Counted from the first letter of the stretch, positions 48,141 through 56,418 are shown. The stretch: DNA of 64,000 nucleotides from Halorussus salinus (GCF_004765815.2 NZ_SBIS02000007.1:496001-560000), one strand, 5' to 3'. A program made the numbers and translations. The notes: generated from the sequence alone by a model not told the origin.

Positions 48141-48281
48141 CTACCGGCGACCGTTCTGGACGCCCTCTTGGAACCCGGTGATAGTCCGCCGGACGAACAG
48201 GTACATGAAGAGGACGAACCCGAGCAGGATGGCGACGAAGCCGACCACGAGCGGGTTGTTGAAGACGAAGCTGAGATCCAT
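48141..48281 (-). CDS. 46-residue single-helix membrane protein
   Basis: MDLSFVFNNPLVVGFVAILL then GFVLFMYLFVRRTITG and a polar end. One long or two short hydrophobic helices followed by RR, consistent with N-out topology. Small conserved-looking haloarchaeal protein of unknown function. Divergent from the HTH gene at 48377, 95 bases between starts. Confidence 0.6.
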   Translation of the reverse strand: MDLSFVFNNPLVVGFVAILLGFVLFMYLFVRRTITGFQEGVQNGRR

Positions 48282-48376
48282 ATCCTACACATTCGCTCGC
48301 TGCCTCAAATTCGTTTCGACGTACCCGACCCGCGCAGGGAACAACCTTCTTGAGACGGGGGCGTCAACTGCGACCC

Positions 48377-49021
48377 ATGGCTGACCTGCTGCCCTCCACC
48401 TCGGACGCGACCGGCCCCCAGTCCGCCGACCCGCGGGTCATCGGCGTCGACAGCGACGACGCCGAGGAGTTGCTCGGGGCGCTCTCGTCGTCGACCGCGC
48501 GCGAACTGCTGGCCGCCCTCCACGAGGACCCCGCGACCCCCTCGGACCTCGCGGACGCCGTCGATACCTCGCTCCAGAACGCCCAGTACCACCTCAAGAA
48601 ACTGGCGGACGCGGACGTGATTCAGGTCGTGGACACCGTCTACTCCGAGAAGGGCCGCGAGATGAAGGTGTACGCGCCCGCCGACCAACCGCTGGTCGTC
48701 TTCGCGGGCAACGAAGAGAAGACGACCGGGCTGAAGTCCGCGCTCTCCCGGCTGTTGGGCGCGTTCGGCGCGCTCGGTCTCCTCAGCGTCGCGGTACAGG
48801 AGTTCTACGGCGACGGCGTGGGCACGCTGTTGGGCGGTTCGGGCGGCGACGCCGCCGAGACGGGCGGCGGCGGGATGACGGTCCAGTCCACCGACACCGC
48901 CGGGCAGGCCGCCGACGCCGCGGCCAACGCCCTCCCGCCGGGGCTGGTCTTCTTCGCCGGGGGCGCGCTCGTCCTCGCGCTCGGGTTCGCGTGGTGGTAC
49001 TACTCGAACAGCGGCGAGTGA
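48377..49021 (+). CDS. Membrane-anchored ArsR-like HTH regulator
   Basis: A 214-residue protein. Winged HTH (residues about 28-100) with LLGALSSSTARELLAALHED, PSDLADAVDTSLQNAQYHLK and a wing GREMKVYAPADQPLVVF. After it come a short hydrophobic segment (LGAFGALGLLSVAVQEF), a Gly/Ala linker and a second helix LVFFAGGALVLALGFAWWYY. DNA-binding domain plus membrane helices suggests a signalling repressor responding to the envelope. The ligand is unknown. Confidence 0.85.
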   Translation: MADLLPSTSDATGPQSADPRVIGVDSDDAEELLGALSSSTARELLAALHEDPATPSDLADAVDTSLQNAQYHLKKLADADVIQVVDTVYSEKGREMKVYAPADQPLVVFAGNEEKTTGLKSALSRLLGAFGALGLLSVAVQEFYGDGVGTLLGGSGGDAAETGGGGMTVQSTDTAGQAADAAANALPPGLVFFAGGALVLALGFAWWYYSNSGE

Positions 49022-49460
49022 GTCGGTCTCGGGCGCGATTCGCTCGGCCATGCGGATAACTAAAATGGCTGTTTGAGCTTACGGGAAGTATTTGATACGC
49101 CAGAGTGTAGGGGGTAGTGTACCGCCCCGCTTCGGCCCTCCACCACCGCGGGAGTCCGCCGCCGCCCAGTGCGTTCCCGCCCGCCGACCGCGCTCCACCG
49201 ACTCCGTCACGGTCCCGGTACGCCGTACGGTCTGTGCCCCGTACGGTTCCGACGCCCTGAACGGTCTTCGTCCGGTCCCCGCCGCGGTCCCGGTGGCTTC
49301 CACGGTCCCGGTTTGCCTCCGCCGAATCGCGGCTCATCGGTTCGCGGTGCCCTCCACCGCACCGTCCGCCGCACCCTCCACTGCCCACCCACCCTCTCAC
49401 CGCCGACCGCCACCGAACTGCCACCGGGGACGAAGCGGGGCGGTCGTCCGATATTTCGAC
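49022..49460 (+). other. Intergenic region, C-rich on the plus strand, G4-capable on the minus strand
   Basis: 439 bases with no supported gene. An A+T-rich start (49070-49100) is followed by ~300 bases built from CCG/CACGGTCCCGG-like words (for example 49207-49315) and a block of C-runs. On the minus strand CCC runs at 49374-49394 read as GGG-N1-GGG-N1-GGG-N7-GGG, a canonical quadruplex motif. ORFs on both strands here lack any family pattern. Confidence 0.55.
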
Positions 49461-49991
49461 TCACTCGACTTCGAGCGTCTCCACGACGGAGCCGTCGCGC
49501 CGACGAATCTCGCCGACGAGTCTCGCGTCGGTCGTCTCGTTCTCGCCGTCTTCGGCTACCCGAAGCTCCGCGTGCGTCGGAATCCCGCCGCGCGGGTCGG
49601 CGTGACTGCCGGGATTGAGCAGTAGCACGTCTTCGGCGTCGGTGGCGGCGTGGCGGTGGGAGTGGCCGAACACCACCACGTCGGCGGCCTGTTGGCGACC
49701 CAACAGCGAGAGGCCGGTCGCGCCGCGGTCGTCGCCGTGGGTCAGGACGAAGCGCACGCCCTCGATTTCGAAGGTGCGCTCGGGCGGGAGTCGGTCGCGG
49801 ACCCCCGGCGTCGCGTTGTTGCCGTAGACGGCGTAGAGTCTGTCCGCGACCTCCTCGAAGGCGTCGAGGACGCTCTCGGTCGTGAAGTCGCCAGCGTGGA
49901 CGACCGCGCGGCTCTCCTCGACGGCCTCCTTCGCGCGACCGGCGAGTTCGTGGCCTGACCGACTGTGCGTGTCCGAGAGGACGGTAATCAT
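49461..49991 (-). CDS. YfcE/MJ0936-type phosphodiesterase
   Basis: A 176-residue calcineurin-like phosphoesterase. Metal-ligand motifs in order: VLSDTHSR, VVHAGDF, AVYGNNA, LTHGDDRG and GHSHRHA, all intact. Members cleave phosphodiesters such as cyclic nucleotides or model substrates; the physiological target is unknown. Divergent from the efflux gene with 136 bases between the starts. Confidence 0.94.
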   Translation of the reverse strand: MITVLSDTHSRSGHELAGRAKEAVEESRAVVHAGDFTTESVLDAFEEVADRLYAVYGNNATPGVRDRLPPERTFEIEGVRFVLTHGDDRGATGLSLLGRQQAADVVVFGHSHRHAATDAEDVLLLNPGSHADPRGGIPTHAELRVAEDGENETTDARLVGEIRRRDGSVVETLEVE

Positions 49992-50127
49992 GGTCGAAGG
50001 TAGGGACGGCGGGGTCCTGAGCGTTTCCGTCCGGATTTCGGCCGAGCGACCTCCTTCGGGCTTCCGAGGAACGGTCCCGTCCGGATTGCAACCAGTTTCT
50101 TATCCGGTGGCCGAGAAGGTACGACAA

Positions 50128-51099
50128 ATGGCCGAAAGTAAGTCCGTCGTCATCGCCGCGTTGATCGCTAACGGCGCGATAGCGATACTGAAGTTCTTCG
50201 GATTCCTACTGACCGGGAGCGCCGCGATGCTCTCGGAGACGTACCACTCGGTGTCCGACACCGGCAATCAGGTGTTCCTGCTCATCGGCATTCGATACGG
50301 CGGGAAAGACGCGAGTCGCGGCCACCCCTTCGGCTACGGGAAAGCCGAGTTCTTCTACAGCTTTCTGGTGAGCGTCCTGCTGTTCGGCATCGCCGGGTGG
50401 GAGAGCGCCAAGCACGGGTACAACGCCATCATGCACCCACACCCCGTCGAACAGGGGTCGGCGACCCTGCTGGGTGCGACGTTCCCGGCGGTCTGGGTCA
50501 ACTACAGCGTGCTACTCGGAGCTATCGTCTTCGAAGCCTACGCGCTGAAGAAGGCCTACGCCGGGATGCAGAAGGACATCCAAGAACACGAGTGGAGCGG
50601 ACTGGTCGAGGCGTTCAAGAAGACCAGCAACGTGACCACGCTGACCGCGTTCACCGAGGACACCATCGCGATGGCCGGGGCCGGATTCGCGCTCGTAGGC
50701 GTCTACCTCTCGCGATTCACCGGCAACCCCATCTACGACGCGGTGGCGGCACTACTCATCGGCCTCATGCTCATGGGCTTCGCGGTGGCGTTGGCGTGGG
50801 AGAACAAGCGCCTCCTCATCGGCGAGAGCCTGCCGAAGAGCGAGGAGCAGGAACTCCGTCGCATCATCGAGGAGTTCGACGGCGTACGTCGCATCGTGGA
50901 CTTCCGGACAGTCATCTTCGGTCCCGACGACGTGCTGGTCACGGCGGACGTGGCCTTCGAGAAGGGCATCGCGACTGCCGAGATGGACCAGAAGATAACG
51001 GAACTGGAAGACGCGCTCATCGAGGCGAACGCGAGCGTGTTCAAAGTGTACGTCGAACCCGAGAAGGGGCGGCAGAGTCGGCGAGAAGCCGCGGAGTAG
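50128..51099 (+). CDS. Cation diffusion facilitator (CDF) family efflux protein
   Basis: A 323-residue divalent-metal/proton antiporter of the CDF family (zinc or iron class). Metal-site motif SETYHSVSDTGNQ (HxxxD) in helix II and FTEDTIAMAG (D) in helix V are visible. Six helices, then the cytoplasmic domain (about residues 215-305) with VVDFRTVIFGPDDVLVTADV. ATG 50128 is chosen over longer readings through the divergent promoter. Metal not determinable. Confidence 0.92.
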   Translation: MAESKSVVIAALIANGAIAILKFFGFLLTGSAAMLSETYHSVSDTGNQVFLLIGIRYGGKDASRGHPFGYGKAEFFYSFLVSVLLFGIAGWESAKHGYNAIMHPHPVEQGSATLLGATFPAVWVNYSVLLGAIVFEAYALKKAYAGMQKDIQEHEWSGLVEAFKKTSNVTTLTAFTEDTIAMAGAGFALVGVYLSRFTGNPIYDAVAALLIGLMLMGFAVALAWENKRLLIGESLPKSEEQELRRIIEEFDGVRRIVDFRTVIFGPDDVLVTADVAFEKGIATAEMDQKITELEDALIEANASVFKVYVEPEKGRQSRREAAE

Positions 51100-51103
51100 G
51101 AAG

Positions 51104-51352
51104 TTAGCGGTAGACGGTGTCTCTGGTGTCGAGTTCCAAGACTCTGAGTTCGTCACCCTGCCGAACCCAGTCGATGATAGCACGACGTTTCCCGATACGG
51201 AGCGAGTAGTCGTCTCTGCCCTTCAACGGTTTCAGATGACGCTGGGGGTCGTTCGCGGCGTCTTCGAGCTTCGAACGAACGCGCGATTCTACGTCGTTCG
51301 GAAGCGACTGAAGTTTCGACTCGACGCGAGGGTGAAGTAGAACAGTCGCCAT
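51104..51352 (-). CDS. RelE-family toxin
   Basis: An 82-residue RelE/ParE-type protein: MATVLLHPRVESKLQSLPND, LKPLKGRDDYSLRIGKRRAI and VLELDTRDTVYR follow the RelE strand order including the basic R-x-G-K-R-R segment. RelE toxins cut mRNA on the ribosome. Its ATG is eight bases after the stop of the upstream HTH gene on this strand, so HTH (possible antitoxin) and toxin form one unit. Confidence 0.85.
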   Translation of the reverse strand: MATVLLHPRVESKLQSLPNDVESRVRSKLEDAANDPQRHLKPLKGRDDYSLRIGKRRAIIDWVRQGDELRVLELDTRDTVYR

Positions 51353-51360
51353 CGAGTCCG

Positions 51361-51681
51361 TTAGAGTTCTGTCCAGTCGCCGGACTCGCGCCGGGACTCG
51401 ACGGTCTCTGCGGTATCCGGGTCGAGTTCGGGCGCGACCGTCGCCCACCAGCCGACCGCTCGCGCACCGAACTGCTTGCGTTCTACCAGTCCCTCGTCGT
51501 GCATCCGACCGAGACGATTCCGGACGCCTTCGTTCGTCATCTGCTTGCCGAACTGTCTGAGCCCGTCGGCGACCTCCTGTACCGTCAGAACCGGGTCGTC
51601 GTAGTAGTCGAACACCTTGAGAACGTCTTGGTCGGAGACGGTCTCGGTGAATCGACCGGCGTCGTCTCGGCCTTGGCTCAT
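51361..51681 (-). CDS. wHTH protein, probable regulator/antitoxin partner of RelE
   Basis: A 106-residue protein: DAGRFTETVSDQDVLKVFDY, LTVQEVADGLRQFGKQMTNE and LGRMHDEGLVERKQFGARAV, a winged helix-turn-helix. The arrangement (DNA-binding gene first, then RelE) is that of an autoregulated TA operon. A TTTAT element 25 bases upstream (near 51706-51710) supports ATG 51681. The palindrome at 51751-51772 lies further upstream. Confidence 0.8.
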   Translation of the reverse strand: MSQGRDDAGRFTETVSDQDVLKVFDYYDDPVLTVQEVADGLRQFGKQMTNEGVRNRLGRMHDEGLVERKQFGARAVGWWATVAPELDPDTAETVESRRESGDWTEL

Positions 51682-51750
51682 GGGTCGAAATACGGGGAAG
51701 TGGCATAAATCCGCTTTGCTCGTGCAAACCGGTGTCGAGTTAGGAATCCG

Positions 51751-51772
51751 TTGTAGTCAATTTAGACTACAA
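51751..51772 (-). promoter_or_regulatory. Perfect 8-6-8 palindrome, probable operator
   Basis: TTGTAGTC-AATTTA-GACTACAA: eight-base arms perfectly complementary, six-base spacer, A+T-rich core. It lies between the end of the wHTH gene at 51801 and the start of the HTH-RelE pair, 70 bases before ATG 51681. A dimeric wHTH protein, from either neighbouring gene, is the obvious candidate ligand. Confidence 0.65.
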
Positions 51773-51800
51773 ATAAATGCTTTTCTATCGAATATTGCAG

Positions 51801-52148
51801 CTACTCCTCGCTCATCTCGAACAACCGATTCAGCGTCACGCCCTCCAATCGAACTAACTCCTCTGCAATCTCGCTCCCCTCGTTCAGTTGGTACATCGGG
51901 CTTCCGCCCACGTCGCGGGTGTGTTCGATTACGCCGAGGACCTGCAAGTCGTCCAGATGGTCGTAGACAGTACTTCTGGCGACCCCCACGAGTTCGGCGA
52001 CGTAGCTCACGTTCAAGTCGCGGCCGCGTTCGCTCACGAACGCGGCCAGAATCTTGGTTCGCGCTGGCTGGCCGAAGAGTGGCACGAAGGGGCTATCTTC
52101 GGCGTACGCATCCGAAGTCACGAACGACTCGACTTTCGGGGACGGCAA
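51801..52148 (-). CDS. wHTH transcriptional regulator
   Basis: A 115-residue regulator with the core DSPFVPLFGQPARTKILAAF, GVARSTVYDHLDDLQVLGVI and a wing SPMYQLNEGS. This pattern is common in haloarchaeal repressors, often 110-125 residues. The indicated start is a TTG at 52148; GTG near 52118 (VTSDAYAEDS) is a good alternative since relatives begin around VTSDAF. Divergent from the XPD-like helicase. Confidence 0.82.
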   Translation of the reverse strand: MPSPKVESFVTSDAYAEDSPFVPLFGQPARTKILAAFVSERGRDLNVSYVAELVGVARSTVYDHLDDLQVLGVIEHTRDVGGSPMYQLNEGSEIAEELVRLEGVTLNRLFEMSEE

Positions 52149-52189
52149 GTGTCTTCTGCTAATCCGACACTTTCGCTCGCAAGCGAGAA

Positions 52190-52195
52190 TTTAAA
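52190..52195 (+). promoter_or_regulatory. Putative TATA box of the XPD-like helicase gene
   Basis: TTTAAA centred 27 bases before GTG 52220; the CTCGC-AA-GCGAG repeat overlaps its upstream side. Supports the GTG start. Confidence 0.55.
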
Positions 52196-52219
52196 CCCGA
52201 AGCCGAGCAAACGACTCCC

Positions 52220-54415
52220 GTGGCAGAGACGAACGGGTACATGCGCTTTTTCCCCTACGAGGAGCCGTACGACAACCAGCGGGAGGCGATGGACCGCATC
52301 TACAACGCCTTCTCGCGCGGGCAGGACGTGCTGTTCGAGGGGGCCTGCGGGACGGGCAAGACCCTGTCGTCGCTCGTGCCTGCGCTGGAGTACGCCCGCG
52401 AGGAGGACAAGACGGTCGTCATCACGACCAACGTCCACCAGCAGATGCGCCAGTTCGTGGCCGACGCGCGGGCGATTACCCAAGAGGAGTCTATCCGCGC
52501 GGTCGTGTTCCGGGGGAAGGGGTCGATGTGCCACATCGACGTGGGCTACGAGGAGTGCCAAGTCCTGCGGGACAACACCTACGAGGTCGTGGATGCCGAG
52601 AGCGACCTCGCGGAGCTAGAGGAGAGACAGGAGGAACTCCTCGAAGCGAGCCAAGAGGGCGACGACCGGGCGACCGAGGCCCGGAGCGCGGTCATGGACG
52701 AGTTAGAGCAGGTCCAAGAGCGCGTCGAGAGTCTCGAAGAGCAGAACACCTGCGAGTACTACTACAACAACCTCGTCGGCGACAACGACGAGTTCTACTC
52801 GTGGCTGTACGACGACGTGCGCACGCCCGACGACATCTACGAGTTCGCCGAGGAGCAGACGCTCTGTGGCTACGAGTTGCTGAAAGACGGGATGGAGGGC
52901 GTGGACTTGGTGGTCTGTAACTACCACCACCTGCTGGACCCGATGATACGCGAGCAGTTCTTCCGGTGGCTCGACCGGGACCCCGAAGACGTGATTACCA
53001 TCTTCGACGAGGCGCACAACGTCGAGGACACCGCCCGCGAACACGCGACCCGGACGCTGACCGAGAACACCCTCGACTCGGCGTTGGACGAGCTACAGGA
53101 CTCCGACGACGCCCGGAGCGAACCCGCGTACAACGTGATTTCGGCGTTCCGGTCGGCGCTCGAAGAGACCTACGAGGACAACTTCGGCTTCGGCGACCGC
53201 GAGAAAGTCGGCGGCGACTGGGAGGACGTGTCCATCGCCAACGACGACAAGCGCGACGACCTGACGCTCAACTTTCTCCAGCAGTACACGGGGAAGGGCA
53301 TCGACACGGAGTTGGAACTCGCGGTCCACCTCGGCCGGGAGTTGGACGACGAGTACGAAGACGCCTACAAGAACGGCGAGTCCACGACCCGCGAGGAGTG
53401 CCAGACGCTCCAAGCGGCAACGTTCATCCAGTCGTTCATGGACGAGAGCGCGGAGTTGGGCCAGTACCCGGTAGTCTCGGTCCGGCGCGACGAGGCGACC
53501 GAGGAGGTCTACGGTCGCGCGGAGTTGTACACCTGCATCCCGCGGGAGGTCACGGAAGACCTCTTCGGCGAGGTGTACGCCACGGTGCTGATGAGCGCGA
53601 CCTTGCGGCCCTTCGACGTGAGCGCGGCCGTGCTGGGGCTGGACGACCCCGTGGAAATCGCCTACGGGTTGCAGTTCCCCGAGGAGAACCGCCGGACGTT
53701 CGCGGTCGAGACCCCCGCGCTGTTCTCCAGCGAGCGCGACGACCCCGACACGCAGGACGCCATCGCGGGCGTTCTCCGCGATTCCGTGGAGTTCACCGCG
53801 GGGAACAGCTTGCTGTTCTTCCCGAGTTACGCCGAGGCCGAACGCTACTACGACCGCCTGAACAGCGACCTCGGCGGCGAGAACTCGGAGACGACGCTCT
53901 ACATGGACGAACCCGGCACCTCCGTCGAGGAGCTACGCCAGCGGTTCGTCGCCGACGACGACGCCGCGATGTTCACCTCGCTGTGGGGCACACTCGCGGA
54001 GGGCGTGAGCTTCGACGGCGACGAGGCCCGGAGCGTGGTCGTCGTCGGCGTGCCCTATCCGCACCTCGACGACCGGATGGAAGCGGTCCAAGAGGCCTAC
54101 GACCGCACCTTCGCCGACCGCTCGGGCCGCGATTCCGGTTGGGAGTACGCCGTCGAGATTCCGACGATTCGCAAGACCCGGCAGGCGCTCGGCCGGGTGA
54201 TTCGCTCGCCCGACGACTTCGGCGTCCGCGTGCTGGTGGACAAACGCTACACCGAGACCGGCGAGCGCGAGATGGGCAAGTACAGCGTCCGCGGGACGTT
54301 CCCACCCGAGGAGCGCGCCGAGATGCTGGACCTCCAACCCCAGAAGCTGAAGTTCGCGATGTTGAACTTCTACTCGGACAAGGACGCGTGGAACGGCGCG
54401 CCGCCGACGCCGTGA
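52220..54415 (+). CDS. XPD/Rad3-family DNA helicase with 4Fe-4S cluster
   Basis: A 731-residue superfamily 2 5'-3' DNA helicase from GTG 52220. Motif I GACGTGKT is at residues 41-48 and the DEAH box FDEAHN at 263-266. Cys104, Cys113, Cys178 and Cys216 (in GSMCH, EECQ, NTCEYY and LCGYE) are the four ligands of the XPD Fe-S cluster. C-terminal helicase motifs VLMSATL and QALGRVIRSPDDFGVRVLVD are intact. Archaeal members act in nucleotide-excision-like repair and R-loop or replication-fork repair. The SufU/SufS system in this window makes such clusters. Monocistronic. Confidence 0.95.
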   Translation: MAETNGYMRFFPYEEPYDNQREAMDRIYNAFSRGQDVLFEGACGTGKTLSSLVPALEYAREEDKTVVITTNVHQQMRQFVADARAITQEESIRAVVFRGKGSMCHIDVGYEECQVLRDNTYEVVDAESDLAELEERQEELLEASQEGDDRATEARSAVMDELEQVQERVESLEEQNTCEYYYNNLVGDNDEFYSWLYDDVRTPDDIYEFAEEQTLCGYELLKDGMEGVDLVVCNYHHLLDPMIREQFFRWLDRDPEDVITIFDEAHNVEDTAREHATRTLTENTLDSALDELQDSDDARSEPAYNVISAFRSALEETYEDNFGFGDREKVGGDWEDVSIANDDKRDDLTLNFLQQYTGKGIDTELELAVHLGRELDDEYEDAYKNGESTTREECQTLQAATFIQSFMDESAELGQYPVVSVRRDEATEEVYGRAELYTCIPREVTEDLFGEVYATVLMSATLRPFDVSAAVLGLDDPVEIAYGLQFPEENRRTFAVETPALFSSERDDPDTQDAIAGVLRDSVEFTAGNSLLFFPSYAEAERYYDRLNSDLGGENSETTLYMDEPGTSVEELRQRFVADDDAAMFTSLWGTLAEGVSFDGDEARSVVVVGVPYPHLDDRMEAVQEAYDRTFADRSGRDSGWEYAVEIPTIRKTRQALGRVIRSPDDFGVRVLVDKRYTETGEREMGKYSVRGTFPPEERAEMLDLQPQKLKFAMLNFYSDKDAWNGAPPTP

Positions 54416-54721
54416 GAACCGAGCGTAGCTGAATTTTCGAGTCAGGAAGCCGCGGACAGCACCGTGACCGCACAGCGGTCTCTCGCCGACAAAAAGGAGT
54501 CTGCCGCACCACAACGCCCCGCACAGCACCGCGACCGCCTCACGCCTCCCCAACCTCGCAGTCGCTTCGCTCCTGCGTCCCTCGCGCGCATCGGCGCGGC
54601 GCACGAGCGCCGCGCCCCACGCGCCACGATGGAAGACTTGCAGGGCGATGCTTTAAGGTCATAAATGTTTCTTAGAGGCAGAAAATTATATCTTTGATCG
54701 TCCGCGGCTCGACGCCGAGAC
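54416..54721 (+). other. Intergenic region with hairpin and repeat words
   Basis: 306 bases without a gene. Holds the word ACAGCACCG-T/C-GACCGC twice (54457-54473 and 54523-54538), a perfect hairpin at 54593-54616, and an A+T-rich stretch (54650-54690, including ATAAATGTTTCTTAG) typical of promoters or terminators. Confidence 0.5.
54593..54616 (+). repeat. Perfect 10-base hairpin
   Basis: GGCGCGGCGC-ACGA-GCGCCGCGCC: ten-base arms and a four-base loop. It is between the convergent helicase and 2'-5' ligase-like genes. No T-run follows, so it is not a canonical terminator. It could be a bidirectional processing or REP-like element. Confidence 0.6.
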
Positions 54722-55237
54722 CTACCCCGGAAGCGAGAAGGTGGCGACTTCCTCGTCGTAGGTCGCGTCCCAGAGCGCGAGGCGGTTCACGGTCCACGTC
54801 ACCGGCTCGATTTCCCGGTCGGCGAGACGGCGGGCCGTCCTCTCAGCCGCAACGCCGCCGCCCCGCGCGAGCGTGACGTGGGGCACGTAGTCGTCACCCT
54901 CGAACTCCTCGACCGCGGAGAAGTCGCCGACCAATCGCTCGTGAACCCGCTTGAGGCCCGGACTCTCGACGGCGAGGTAGACCACCGGCCCCTCCCCGAG
55001 CGGCGGATGCTCGAAGCAGTCGATGCCGGTGACGCGGGCCTCGAAGGCTGGCGCGCCCGCGAGTCGGGTTCGGACCTGCTCGCGCAGGCGGGCGATCCCG
55101 CCCGGCGGTTCGTCGCCGAGGCGCTTGCAGAGGAGACCGTGACGCTCCCGGATGGTGTCGAAGTCGAGGAGTTGGGGCCGTAGCTCCTCGGCCAGTCGCT
55201 CGACTTCGCCGGGAACCGGGACGTTCAGGCTGTACAC
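54722..55237 (-). CDS. 2'-5' RNA ligase superfamily protein, divergent
   Basis: A 171-residue 2H-fold protein starting MYSLNVPVPGEVERLAEELR. Only the second motif is clear: DDYVPHVTLARGGG. At the place of the first HxT it has ERHGLLCKRLG, which lacks an obvious H-x-T. If that reading is right, the enzyme is altered or acts as a binding protein. Distinct from ThpR at 11610, which has both motifs. Confidence 0.75.
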   Translation of the reverse strand: MYSLNVPVPGEVERLAEELRPQLLDFDTIRERHGLLCKRLGDEPPGGIARLREQVRTRLAGAPAFEARVTGIDCFEHPPLGEGPVVYLAVESPGLKRVHERLVGDFSAVEEFEGDDYVPHVTLARGGGVAAERTARRLADREIEPVTWTVNRLALWDATYDEEVATFSLPG

Positions 55238-55299
55238 TGCCTGACGGTCGGGCGCGGCGATACAAGAGGATAGCGGTCGGTCGGTCGGTTTGAGCGACG

Positions 55300-56166
55300 T
55301 TACAGGCCACCCGAGCCGGGATCGTTTCCGACCACGATGTCGTGGGTGAGAGTCGAGCTTAGGCCGTACCCGTCGATACCGGTTTCGAGGTGGAGCGTAC
55401 CGGTTTCCAGATCGGTCGGAATGCCGAGACGAATATCCGTGAGATAGATAGTCGCAGCGTACGTTTGGTCTGTTTCATCGTACTCGGGTTCGTTGGGGTC
55501 CAGATGGGAGACCGTCGGGACCGTGTAGTCCCACCGGTACGTTTTCCCATCGTCTTCCGTGCCGAGGTCAAGGATGCTGTACGCGAGACTTGCGAGACTT
55601 ATAAGGGCACCGCCGTAGACCGTCGTCTTACCGAGTGCAAATTCACTGAGTCCGAGAAGCGTATCGCCGTAGTCGCTTGAATCCGTAATCTGTTCGGCGG
55701 TTTCGTCGATCTGGCTCTCGTCGCGCGCCGGGCCACTTAGTACTGTATCTGTATTGCCGTCTTGCCACGCTTGTAGGTCGGCACCGCCCTCTCCCGAGAG
55801 GGTAACACTTACTTCGGATATTTGTTGCGCCTGTTTGTCCTGCCAGAGTTGGTACGAGGACGTGAGCAGAATTTCGATGTCGAATTCATGAATTCGAATG
55901 TCGTCGCCAGGAGTCTCTTCAAAGTCGTTGTCGGTTTTCTCTGCAACAACTTGAATGCTAGAATCCACCGGCGCGTTCGCGGTGATATCTGGCGGATACG
56001 GGCAATTATCGGCATGGTAGGTGTCACCCTTCTCCCACCGTTCGCCGATGCTGGAGTAGTACGCGGAACCGAGACCAGTGGCCGACCGGAGACCGGCAAT
56101 CGTGGTCGCACCGACGCCAAAAGACTTGAGCACAGTTCGACGGTTACTACGGGATGGGTCTTCCAT
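55300..56166 (-). CDS. Tat-exported hypothetical protein
   Basis: A 288-residue protein. The N-terminus has the twin-arginine NRRTVLKSFGVGATTIAGL and no lipobox cysteine, so it is secreted in folded form. The mature part has no recognised family; segments such as HADNCPYPPDITANAPVD, a Ser/Gly-rich middle and beta-rich C-terminal half (ATIYLTDIRLGIPTDLETG) are visible. GC content is lower than its neighbours. Preceded by a very A+T-rich region (56180-56270). Confidence 0.65.
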   Translation of the reverse strand: MEDPSRSNRRTVLKSFGVGATTIAGLRSATGLGSAYYSSIGERWEKGDTYHADNCPYPPDITANAPVDSSIQVVAEKTDNDFEETPGDDIRIHEFDIEILLTSSYQLWQDKQAQQISEVSVTLSGEGGADLQAWQDGNTDTVLSGPARDESQIDETAEQITDSSDYGDTLLGLSEFALGKTTVYGGALISLASLAYSILDLGTEDDGKTYRWDYTVPTVSHLDPNEPEYDETDQTYAATIYLTDIRLGIPTDLETGTLHLETGIDGYGLSSTLTHDIVVGNDPGSGGL

Positions 56167-56291
56167 GAAATGTAGACTCTGTACGAAGGGAATAAATTAT
56201 TCTATCACAATATAGTAAATATTATTATTTGATATGTTATAATGATTTTGTGTTATTTACCTGAGTCCGAAATATTGCCACCCCGAAAGAG

Positions 56292-56297
56292 TTTAAA
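56292..56297 (+). promoter_or_regulatory. Putative TATA box of the argG leader transcript
   Basis: TTTAAA centred 28-29 bases before the ATG at 56323 of the Arg-rich leader ORF, leaving argG itself with about 235 bases of 5' RNA, unusual in haloarchaea where most promoters sit next to the first codon. Confidence 0.65.
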
Positions 56298-56322
56298 ACC
56301 CTCGGCGTTCTACGAAAGTGTG

Positions 56323-56418
56323 ATGACCGAAACTCGCGGACTGGGAGTGCGCGCCATTCCCCAGAGCCGCGAGTCTACCCTCGTTCTCGCGCCGCGACGA
56401 CGACCGGGGTCTCTCTAG
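56323..56418 (+). CDS. Arg-rich 31-residue leader ORF (argG leader)
   Basis: Reads MTETRGLGVRAIPQSREST followed by LVLAPRRRPGSL. Six of 31 residues are Arg, with three consecutive CGA codons (56395-56403). The ATG is ~25 bases after the TATA box, so it would be leaderless and translated first. The hairpin at 56406-56423 overlaps its stop. It has no other homology. This looks like a regulatory leader peptide in which ribosome position at the Arg codons would change the folding of the following RNA; existence as a protein is not proven. Confidence 0.6.
   Translation: MTETRGLGVRAIPQSRESTLVLAPRRRPGSL

Noticed and set aside
49079-49303. 74-codon minus-strand ORF in the C-rich intergenic block
   Set aside because: Gly/Arg/Thr low complexity produced by the repeat words; no start context.
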